From Rebecca billardiae RCC1528 (Eukaryota; Haptophyta): DNA of 64,000 nt. Location: assembly GCA_965240325.2 (NCBI GenBank), contig OZ251223.1, forward strand, positions 124,001 through 188,000. The letters run 5' to 3'. The notes below the pieces were generated by a model. That model was not told the DNA's origin. It was given only the letters and a program-made list of their open reading frames with translations, and ran no database searches. Below, one piece after another: positions 57,801-64,000 of the stretch (position 1 is its first letter; each line of letters begins with the position of its first letter). Both the position numbers and the translations under genes were made by a program.

Positions 57801-59319
57801 CCACGCGCGAGAGCCTCACGTAAGACTTCACCGTCCCGTTGCGGTTCAGGAAGAGCACGTACGCTGCGCCACGACGAGACCCGCCTATGTTCGAGTACGG
57901 CGCGCCCACGATTGCGTCTGGCACGCCGTCATCGTCCAGGTCGCCGAGGCCACCAATGCTGTAGCCGAACCGCCCACCACTGGCCAGAATGTCGGGTAGT
58001 CCGCCCACGCCAGATGCGATCTGTGCCTCTCCCTTGACGGTGCCATTGGCGTGGAGGAAGAGCACCCACGCCTCGCCGCGGTTGTTGTAGCGGGTATAGG
58101 CGCCGACCATCACGTCTGTGACGTTGTCGCCATCCACGTCACCCAGCGATGCGAGAGCGGCGCCTATCCAGGCGACGTCCTCCACCCCGTGCGTGATGCC
58201 GAGCGTGGACGTGGAGATCTCGACGTAGGATTTGGTCGTGCCGGCCGGCGTGAGGAAGATGAACCAGCACGCTCCCCTCCGAAGGCACACGCCAATGTCA
58301 GTGACGTTGTCGCCGTCTAGATCACCGAGGGACGTGAGGCCGTAGCCGAAGTAGCTCAAGTACCCGTAGGAGGCATCGAAACCAGGGGACCCCTCACCGA
58401 CCATGTACTCGTCCTTGACGGTGCCGTCAGCGTTGAGGAGGAGGATGAAGACAGAGCCGTCGCCTCCTCCTCCACCATACGCCATATTCGGGGCCGAGAG
58501 GAGAGCATCAGGGATTCCGTCGCCGTCGAAGTCTCCGAGTGCCGCCGTGCGCATTGCAAATATTATGTTGGCGCTCGCGACCGGTGTGCTCAGCCCACCC
58601 TGGCCGTTTGAGATTCTGGTGTAGGCCAGTACCATGTCTGGTGGCGGCGGCGGCAGCGGCGGGCTCGGCGGCGGGTTCGGCGGTGGAAGGGGCGGCGGCG
58701 GCGATGGCGGCGGTGACGGCGGTGGCGGTGACGGCGGTGGGCTCGGCGGGCCGGGCGGGCTGGGCGGCGGGCTGGGCGGCGGGCTCGGCGGCGGCGGGCT
58801 CGGAGGCGGAAGGGGCGGCGGCGGCGACGGCGGCGGCGACGGCGGTGGTGGCGATGGTGGCGGCGATGGCGGCGGGCTCGGCGGCGGCGATGGCGGCGGG
58901 CTCGGCGGCGGGCTCGGCGGCGGGCTCGGCGGCGGGCTCGGCGGCGGGCTCGGCGGCGGTGGGCTCGGCGGCGGGGCCGGTGGCGGTGGGCTCGGCGGCG
59001 GGCTCGGCGGAGGTGGCGGGCTCGGCGGCGGGCTCGGCGGCGGAGGGCTCGGCGGCGGGGCCGGTGGCGGTGGGCTCGGCGGCGGGCTCGGCGGAGGTGG
59101 CGGGCTCGGCGGCGGGCTCGGCGGCGGTGGGCTCGGCGGCGGGGCCGGCGGCGGTGGGCTCGGCGGCGGGCTCGGCGGCGGAGCTGGCGGCGGCGGACTT
59201 GGCGGTGGATTCGGCGGCGGCGGACTTGGCGGTGGATTCGGCGGCGCCGACGGCACCTGGCCGTTGCCGAAGGTCAAGATCGCGAGCACCGTCACGAGAT
59301 GCACGTGCGCTGTCCGCAT
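51832..59319 (-). CDS. Giant secreted SPPP-repeat glycoprotein with FG-GAP propeller
   Basis: 2495 residues in one frame. The signal peptide is MRTAHVHLVTVLAILTFGNG. A Pro-rich region (about 25-230) leads to a six-unit FG-GAP domain (about 233-625): AALGDFDGDGIPDALL, TSLGDLDGDNVTDIGV, ASLGDVDGDNVTDVMV, GGLGDLDDDGVPDAIV, AGAGDLDADGIPDALV and AALGDLSGDGSPELFV. Each carries the D-x-D-G/D-type calcium loop of integrin-alpha propellers. About 1400 residues of SPPP repeat follow (about 627-2045), the hydroxyproline-rich rod of pherophorin and extensin proteins. The C-terminal ~450 residues begin DPLFTGSDGVRYEVSGEGG, reminiscent of root-cap/VWD-like domains, then Cys-containing and Ala/Gly-rich sequence. 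It is probably an extracellular matrix, scale or adhesion protein that binds calcium. The Gly-rich frames on the other strand are shadows of the repeat. Confidence 0.85.
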   Translation of the reverse strand: MRTAHVHLVTVLAILTFGNGQVPSAPPNPPPSPPPPNPPPSPPPPAPPPSPPPSPPPPAPPPSPPPPSPPPSPPPPPSPPPSPPPPAPPPSPPPPSPPPSPPPPPSPPPSPPPPAPPPSPPPPSPPPSPPPSPPPSPPPSPPPSPPPSPPPSPPPSPPPPSPPPSPPPPLPPPSPPPPSPPPSPPPSPPGPPSPPPSPPPPSPPPSPPPPLPPPNPPPSPPLPPPPPDMVLAYTRISNGQGGLSTPVASANIIFAMRTAALGDFDGDGIPDALLSAPNMAYGGGGGDGSVFILLLNADGTVKDEYMVGEGSPGFDASYGYLSYFGYGLTSLGDLDGDNVTDIGVCLRRGACWFIFLTPAGTTKSYVEISTSTLGITHGVEDVAWIGAALASLGDVDGDNVTDVMVGAYTRYNNRGEAWVLFLHANGTVKGEAQIASGVGGLPDILASGGRFGYSIGGLGDLDDDGVPDAIVGAPYSNIGGSRRGAAYVLFLNRNGTVKSYVRLSRVEGGIVLNALDYDGWFGIGCAGAGDLDADGIPDALVGEATRGISAAVYVLYMQRDGTVRSQRKIGHETPSLSAELTLLSEFGHGVAALGDLSGDGSPELFVGAYRGNDDGGRAYVISLDGLPEPSPPPTPSPPPSPPPSLPPAPPPLPPPSPPPFPPPSPPPSQPPSPPPSPPPPSPPPSPPPPSPPPSPPPPSPPPSPPPPLPPPSPPPPLPPPSPPPPSPPPSPPPPSPPPSPPPPVPPPSPPPPSPPPSPPPPPSPPPSPPPSPPPSPPPSPPPPSPPPSPPPSPPPPSPPPSPPPPLPPPSPPPPSPPPSPPPSPPPPSPPPSPPPPSPPPSPPPPLPPPSPPPPSPPPSPPPPSPPPSPPPSPPPSPPPPPSPPPSPPPSPPPSPPPSPPPSPPPPSPPPSPPPSPPPSPPPSPPPPSPPPSPPPSPPPSPPPSPPPSPPPSPPPPSPPPSPPPPSPPPSPPPSPPPSPPPSPPPPPSPPPSPPPSPPPSPPPSPPPPSPPPSPPPSPPPPSPPPSPPPPSPPPSPPPPSPPPSPPPPSPPPSPPPPSPPPSPPPSPPPSPPPSPPPPSPPPSPPPSPPPSPPPSPPPSPPPSPPPPSPPPSPPPPSPPPSPPPSPPPSPPPSPPPSPPPPSPPPSPPPSPPPSPPPPPSPPPSPPPSPPPSPPPSPPPSPPPSPPPPPSPPPSPPPSPPPAPPPSPPPPSPPPSPPPSPPPSPPPSPPPSPPPPSPPPSPPPPSPPPSPPPSPPPSPPPSPPPSPPPSPPPSPPPSPPPSPPPPSPPPSPPPPSPPPSPPPSPPPSPPPSPPPSPPPSPPPTPPPSPPPSPPPSPPPSPPPPPSPPPSPPPSPPPSPPPSPPPSPPPSPPPSPPPSPPPSPPPSPPPPPSPPPSPPPSPPPSPPPSPPPSLPPLPPPSPPPSPPPSPPPSPPPSPPPPSPPPSPPPSPPPSPPPSPPPSPPPSPPPSPPPPPSPPPSPPPSPPPSPPPSPPPSPPPSPPPSPPPSPPPSPPPSPPPPPSPPPSPPPSPPPSPPPSPPPSPPPSPPPSPPPPSPPPSPPPSPPPSPPPSPPPSPPPSPPPSPPPSPPPSPPPSPPPSPPPPSPPPSPPPSPPPSPPPSPPPSPPPSPPPSPPPSPPPSPPPSPPPSPPPSPPPSPPPSPPPPPSPPPSPPPSPPPSPPPSPPPSPPPSPPPSPPPPSPPPSPPPSSPPSPPPSPPPSPPPSPPPSPPPSPPPSPPPSPPPSPPPSPPPPSPPPSPPPSPPPSPPPSPPPSPPPSPPPSPPPSPPPSPPPSPPPSPPPSPPPSPPPSPPPSPPPPSPPPSPPPSPPPSPPPSPPPSPPPSPPPSPPPPPSPPPSPPPSPPPSPPPSPPPSPPPSPPPSPPPSPPPSPPPSPPPPPSPPPSPPPSPPPSPPPSPPPSPPPSPPPSPPPPSPPPSPPPSPPPSPPPSPPPSPPPSPPPSPPPSPPPSPPPSPPPSPPPSPPPSPPPSPPPSPPPPSPPPSPPPSPPPSPPPSPPPSPPPPPSPPSPPPSPPSPPSPPPDPPSPPPPSTAGDDPLFTGSDGVRYEVSGEGGQVFNLISTRGLQLHARFADVPDVFAVHDLTHTVLGDIGVALSSGGAPAQQPHGSAGGAAARHRVLLPVDRSRPPTLDGEPVPLGRTRVHGPDGALLAELQHERYSCDENSAACAWTDVQLPAHAGKALVPRGATDVDTRLRRLRVRGVECNCSLELTRQHVLGALPRMLARRLERCERTAATHRTNGPPERPAQTGGGGGSGAEPRRGGATEDEPEPCELVLNRVLIYGGRAPLRTTFGYIDLSFSFERACAADEAHGLLGQRACDAPRGARAPGGAPGVGGAQQEEAAAATPDGGEHAQPPRGVPQGEGFIAGDWRQYIVHGAGADAGGLLWSEAYEFNRFTTQAQPPQRAAAGQRAGGGAAEAQGSSAAADSCAAVPPGGSAGGSVGPWDGATLPSLAAAAMAMTSCPVPPADGESAASSSIHDAD
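53200..57440 (-). repeat. SPPP-coding minisatellite, about 4.2 kb
   Basis: A 12-base unit (AGCCCGCCGCCG on the coding strand) is repeated over 4 kb, with variants that insert extra Pro codons and, toward the 57 kb side, PPSPPP spacings. Higher-order blocks of several units recur, suggesting expansion by unequal exchange. Assembly here is likely to be unreliable. Confidence 0.95.
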
Positions 59320-60260
59320 CTTGCTGATGATTCCGACGAGGGACGGGCAAGGGCTGTAGTACGGGGGGCCGGGGGGCTGATGACTGATGAGCCCGCATCC
59401 CCGCGCATAAGTTTACAGGTCACAATGATGATTACTGTGACGTGCGCCACCATGGTAACCAAGGGCAGTGATAGTACCTTACCATCAACAACGAACATCT
59501 GCTACATTTCCCCGCCTTTGTATTGGGCTCCGGGAGATGAGACCGTCGTCATCATCATGATGACGAATGAATGAAGTGGATGAAAGGTGCGTCGTTCGGG
59601 CGGATCCCCCCTACAGAACCTTCGTAACTGTTTGCTCTCTGAGAGGGAATAGCATGGATTCGACAACAACTACGACGAGATCATCATCTGAACAGCTACC
59701 GCTTTTTACCACATCACACAAGGGCCGTACATCACAGCTGGTTTATTCGGTGTTTCATCCCGCTCATCATCTTTCGGCATCCAATGAACCTTGATGACGC
59801 TTCATGAACAGTCGGGTCGGAGGCGCGCAAAATAATAATACTCGTCAACGACAGCTGGCGGGGATACCGTACAGTATTCAGTATGGGGGTACTGTATTTA
59901 TAAATATGCATCATTCTAAAGTTATGATTTAACGACACGGGTAGGACGGCGCAGTCTCCTGATTTGTCGTCGGCAATATGGTACTCGATCGTCGACAAGG
60001 TAAATAAGTCGGCGTAGTTGGTCGACCGAAATAGCTTGAGAGCGCGACTTGAGCCGCTGCAGCGCGATGAGCGCGAACCACCTGCGCTGCGCAGCTCGCA
60101 TGGGCCTGCTCCGCCCTGATCAGGGGCGGGGGTGCAGGACCGGGTGGCAGACGGCCGTCTCAGCCGCTTGGGCCCTGGCGGGTGGTCCAGTGGTGATGTA
60201 GTCGTCCCCGTGTGCCCTGGCCCTGTGCGGCCGCGCGCGCGCTTGCCGCGCGGACCCTGC

Positions 60261-61230
60261 TCAAACTGAATCAGCTGGCTTGCTGGCGGCGGCTGGCGCT
60301 GCTGCGGCGTGCAGGGAACGCTTTGCCCCCGACTGCTGCGCGTCCTCGTCGTCCGAGTCGTCGTCCATGGACGAGTCTCGGTCCGCGTGGGGGGCAGCAG
60401 CGGGGGCAGGAGCAGATGCTGCGGTCCGAGAGGCCGCCAGCCGCGCCGCCTTCCAAGGAAGGTTGCGCTTCTGGCGTTTCTCGACGGCGCGCCGCAACGA
60501 GGTGCGGCGGCTCGACAAGCTCGAATCCGGCTGCCCTGCGCGTAACGCCGAGGCCCGCGCTTCCCGCGCCGAGGCTTCTGCTCCCGCTTCTGAAAAGGCT
60601 GCTGCTCGCCGTCTGCAGCCGGCACTGCAGTACCCGAGCCCTGCACGGCGAGCGGGCGGCGCCGGCATAGCCGACTTGCGCGTTCGGCGCGGGGCGGGAT
60701 GCAGGGGAGCATCATAGAAGGCACGCCACCACCTCCCTCGCGCCGCTGGCTGCCATCAGCGGGGGTTCCATGTGGAGACGCATCAGGCCCTTGCGGATCA
60801 AGCTGCCTCACAGACACAGTCAGACGGACACTCCCATCTGGCAGGAGGGAGGTGTGTGTGCACCGCGCGCGGGAGGCCGTCGGCGGCAGTGAACTTTGCT
60901 GCCTCACGCCAAAGGCGGACGTAGAGGCGCAACCAGCCGTCCGACAGCCTGTCGGGCAGCCGTGCAGTCACGTCGAGCAGGTCGTCCATTGGTACGTAGC
61001 TGCGGCCAGGTCTCCGAGTCCGACGATTGTTGCCTGAGCCCACTGCAGTAGTAATAACGATGCCTGGCCCCCCATGATGACCATCATCAGTCCGAGTGCC
61101 CCACCACGATCCAAGGGCTCCAAGGCCCCAGCGCCACGGCCGGGGGACCGGGGCGTGGCGTAGGCAGGTGGGCGCGGCCGTACGAGCGCGTGAGCATGCG
61201 TGACAGCTTCGCATCCAGCTTTTCAACCAC
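60261..61230 (-). pseudogene. Possible decayed gene, unknown family
   Basis: Protein-like pieces appear on the minus strand in more than one frame: YVPMDDLLDVTARLPDRLSD with WLRLYVRLWREAAKFTAADG (about 60880-60990), VEKLDAKLSRMLTRSYGRAH (about 61170-61230), and an acidic Ser/Asp tail with RDSSMDDDSDDEDAQQ ending at 60261. Stops and frame changes separate them. They could be exons with unseen introns or a broken mobile-element gene. I recognise no family. Confidence 0.25.
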
Positions 61231-61571
61231 GACTCTCACGTGCACGTCCGTTCTTCACCGTTCTCGTGCAAGACACCAGGTGCGGAACGAACGCGCATTA
61301 GCAGACGGTGCACTACATGGGACAGTCGGATGGGCAACTAGGGGCCAGGCGGATCACCCGTCTGACGCCAGGGCATGCTTCCCTCGGGGGCATGCCTTGC
61401 GACGGTGATGCAGACATGCCGCCATAATGTTCTGTACTTCTGTCTGACCCTAGCTTACACTGATAAACACACACACACACACCGACACACACACACTACA
61501 CACACACCTGGATGGTCGTGGCGCGCGGCGTCGTGGGGTAGACCACGATGATCAAGGAACGATCAGATTAG

Positions 61572-61744
<173 letters not shown>

Positions 61745-62382
61745 GGGATTTGAGCAACGAACGACACTCGACAGCGGGCGCTGGCAGCAGCGTGGCGGTG
61801 CCGAATCGTGCGGGTTGACGCAACAGCGGCTACAGCAAGAGGGCATTGCATGAGGGGCGACGCGGCGAGGACACGGATGATGTAGTCGCGCCGCCGAACG
61901 ATCAGGCGAGGAGCCAGGCCACACGGACAGCCATCAGGCATCAGCGACCTTACCGAGCAGAGGCGGGCTGCGGCCTCCGGTGCAGGCCTCCGTGGAGATG
62001 AGAGTGCACCGAGTGAGGATCCGATGCAGGCGATCCCCCTGCCCAGCTCGGCGCCTTCGTCGCAGCAAGCAGCCCATGCGCCCCACGAGCCGGAAGCTTG
62101 GCCCCGATAACTTGGCCTCGATGAGCGAGTAACAAACCGAGTCCTGCAGGTGCGCCGCTGCGCGGGCCGGATTGGCAGCGGCACTGTCAGGACCGGTTCC
62201 TGCGCGCGGCGGTGCGCGCGGCGGCGCGGCGCGGTCCGGGACCGAACGCTGGATGTCATGCGAGCCGCCAGATTCTTGGCGTTGCTCATAGACACTCATC
62301 ATCAGTTATTATTCCCTGCTATAACGCCACTACATAATTATATGATGCGCATCATATTATCGTAGTCATATTGATGTCGGCG

Positions 62383-64000
62383 TCATGGCGGATCGATGAC
62401 GACGCGGCTGTCGCCGTCAGCCGGCGGCACGGGGCAGCTCGTCATCACCATTGCCGCCGCCGCTAGCGACGGCAGCGGCGCCCCATCCCACGGTTCGACG
62501 CTGCCGCCGGCACTGCCGCCGGGCCGCACGGCCGCGCAGCTGTCGGCCTTGGCGGCGCCGCCGCCAGCGCGCTGCCCGGCGGCTGCGCGCTGCGGCGGCT
62601 GTGCCTGTGTCGTGAAGCGGTTGAACTCATAAGCCTCGGACCAGAGGAGGCCGCCTGCGTCCGCGCCGGCGCCGTGGACGATGTACTGACGCCAGTCGCC
62701 CGCGATGAAGCCCTCGCCCTGGGGCACACCGCGCGGCGGCTGCGCGTGCTCGCCCCCGTCCGGCGTGGCCGCGGCCGCCGCCTCCTGCTGGGCGCCGCCG
62801 ACGCCCGGCGCGCCGCCGGGCGCGCGTGCGCCGCGCGGCGCGTCGCACGCGCGCTGTCCGAGCAGCCCGTGGGCCTCGTCCGCGGCGCACGCGCGCTCGA
62901 AGCTGAAGCTCAGGTCGATGTAGCCGAACGTGGTGCGCAGCGGCGCGCGCCCGCCGTAGATGAGCACGCGGTTGAGCACCAGCTCGCACGGCTCGGGCTC
63001 GTCCTCGGTCGCGCCGCCACGCCGTGGCTCGGCACCGCTGCCGCCGCCGCCACCCGTCTGCGCGGGGCGCTCAGGCGGCCCGTTGGTGCGCTGCGCGGCG
63101 GCCGTGCGCTCGCAGCGCTCCAGGCGGCGCGCGAGCATGCGCGGCAGCGCGCCGAGCACGTGCTGCCGGGTGAGCTCGAGCGAGCAGTTGCACTCGACGC
63201 CGCGCACGCGCAGCCGGCGCAGCCGCGTGTCCACGTCCGTCGCGCCGCGCGGCACGACGGCCTTCTCGGCGTGGGCGGGCAGCTGCACGTCTGTCCACGC
63301 GCACGCGGCCGAGGTCTCGTCACACGAGTACCGCTCGTGCTGCAGCTCGGCGAGCAGCGCGCCGTCCGGGCCGTGCACGCGCGTGCGCCCGAGCGGCACG
63401 GGCTCGCCGTCGAGCGTCGGCGGGCGGGAGCGGTCGACGGGCAGCAGCACGCGGTGGCGCGCCGCGGCGCCCCCGGCGCTGCCGTGCGGCTGCTGCGTGG
63501 CGGCGCCGCCGCTGCTCAGCGCGACGCCGATGTCGCCGAGCACCGTGTGCGTGAGGTCGTGCACGGCAAAGGCGTCGGGGACGTCCGCGAAGCGCGCGTG
63601 CAGCTGCAGCCCGCGCGTCGAGATCAGGTTGAACACCTGGCCGCCCTCGCCGGACACTTCGTACCGGACTCCGTCGCTGCCGGTGAAGAGCGGGTCGTCG
63701 CCGGCGGTGGAGGGCGGCGGCGGGCTTGGCGGGTCAGGGGGCGGCGAGGGCGGGCTGGGCGGGGAGGGCGGAGGGCTGGGTGGAGAGGGCGGCGGCGGCG
63801 GCGACGGCGGTGGGCTTGGTGGCGGCGAGGGCGGCGGGCTCGGCGGCGGGCTTGGCGGCGGGCTCGGCGGCGGTGGGCTGGGTGGCGGACTCGGCGGAGG
63901 CGAGGGCGGCGGGCTCGGCGGCGGCGATGGCGGCGGGCTCGGCGGCGGCGATGGCGGCGGGCTCGGCGGCGGGCTCGGTGGCGGCGATGGCGGCGGGCTC
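62383..64000 (-). CDS. Second SPPP-repeat protein, C-terminal part only (5' end off window)
   Basis: The minus-strand frame is open from the window edge to its stop at 62383. It reads SPPP repeat to about 63715, then DPLFTGSDGVRYEVSGEGG and a C-terminal domain nearly identical to that of the 51832-59319 gene. The few differences I see include PDVFAV versus PDAFAV, HAGKALVP versus HAEKAVVP, and a shorter, divergent tail (GDSRVVIDPP in place of GESAASSSIHDAD). Both genes point the same way and are 3 kb apart, so this is a recent tandem duplication. Whether it also carries an FG-GAP propeller cannot be seen here. It too is probably extracellular. Confidence 0.85.
   Translation of the reverse strand, partial: SPPPSPPPSPPPSPPPSPPPSPPPSPPPSPPPSPPPSPPPSPPPPSPPPSPPPSPPPSPPPSPPPSPPPPPSPPSPPPSPPSPPSPPPDPPSPPPPSTAGDDPLFTGSDGVRYEVSGEGGQVFNLISTRGLQLHARFADVPDAFAVHDLTHTVLGDIGVALSSGGAATQQPHGSAGGAAARHRVLLPVDRSRPPTLDGEPVPLGRTRVHGPDGALLAELQHERYSCDETSAACAWTDVQLPAHAEKAVVPRGATDVDTRLRRLRVRGVECNCSLELTRQHVLGALPRMLARRLERCERTAAAQRTNGPPERPAQTGGGGGSGAEPRRGGATEDEPEPCELVLNRVLIYGGRAPLRTTFGYIDLSFSFERACAADEAHGLLGQRACDAPRGARAPGGAPGVGGAQQEAAAAATPDGGEHAQPPRGVPQGEGFIAGDWRQYIVHGAGADAGGLLWSEAYEFNRFTTQAQPPQRAAAGQRAGGGAAKADSCAAVRPGGSAGGSVEPWDGAPLPSLAAAAMVMTSCPVPPADGDSRVVIDPP

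Noticed and set aside
59732-60907. A 391-codon minus-strand frame in the spacer
   Set aside because: Composition is Arg/Pro/Ser without domains. More protein-like pieces in the same region lie in other frames.

Overview
The window looks like nuclear DNA of a flagellated, probably photosynthetic protist with a very GC-rich genome, most likely a haptophyte or similar chromist alga. This is inferred from several features: spliceosomal GT-AG introns, Ala/Gly/Pro/Arg-rich coding bias, an axonemal outer-arm dynein heavy chain, SPPP-repeat wall or scale-type glycoproteins, a leader on an aldo/keto reductase that could be plastid-directed, and very long antisense open frames of the kind extreme GC creates. 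No prokaryotic operon, tRNA, rRNA or CRISPR array is visible. The species cannot be fixed from sequence alone.

Layout. 1-3126 (-): a membrane-anchored chitin-degrading enzyme that fuses an LPMO domain to a GH18 chitinase. 3437-6154 (-): a tandem CUE / F-box / LRR protein. 6363-6854 (+): a tentative two-exon small gene. 8085-13016 (+): a 1643-residue Ala-rich coiled-coil protein with a poly-Asp tract. 13340-27097 (+): a complete five-exon dynein heavy chain with N-terminal kelch, IPT and filamin domains, like the Chlamydomonas outer-arm alpha chain. 27472-29583 (+): a secretory-pathway PC-esterase/SGNH-like protein. 29976-32093 (-): an F-box-like/ankyrin protein. 32314-34581 (+): a secreted subtilisin with an ShKT tail. 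34828-35929 (+): uracil phosphoribosyltransferase. 36365-37564 (+): an aldo/keto reductase. 38763-39728 (-): a methyltransferase-like secretory protein.

39.8-44.3 kb is an accessory island of lower GC: two nested Tc1/mariner-like non-autonomous elements flanked by TA, a 42-bp repeat shared with position 7132, a 478-bp tandem duplication, and a TA microsatellite. 44.3-48.2 kb is a compact gene cluster: a DUF1415-like protein, a METTL2/6/8-type tRNA methyltransferase divergent from a SET-domain gene, and a membrane RING finger protein. 49176-50951 is a second mobile-element candidate, bounded by ~60-bp inverted repeats and carrying what may be a broken captured gene. 51832-59319 (-) is a 2495-residue extracellular protein made of a signal peptide, a Pro-rich region, a six-repeat FG-GAP (integrin-type) propeller, about 1400 residues of SPPP repeat and a C-terminal domain. 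A nearly identical C-terminal domain recurs in a second, window-truncated gene at 62383-64000 (-).

The genes share no single pathway. Themes are extracellular matrix and secreted hydrolysis (LPMO-chitinase, subtilisin, SPPP/FG-GAP proteins, PC-esterase-like protein), ubiquitin targeting (CUE/F-box/LRR, F-box-like/ankyrin, RING) and flagellar motility. Seven of nine well-supported introns start with GTGCG, which is a useful rule for anyone annotating this genome.
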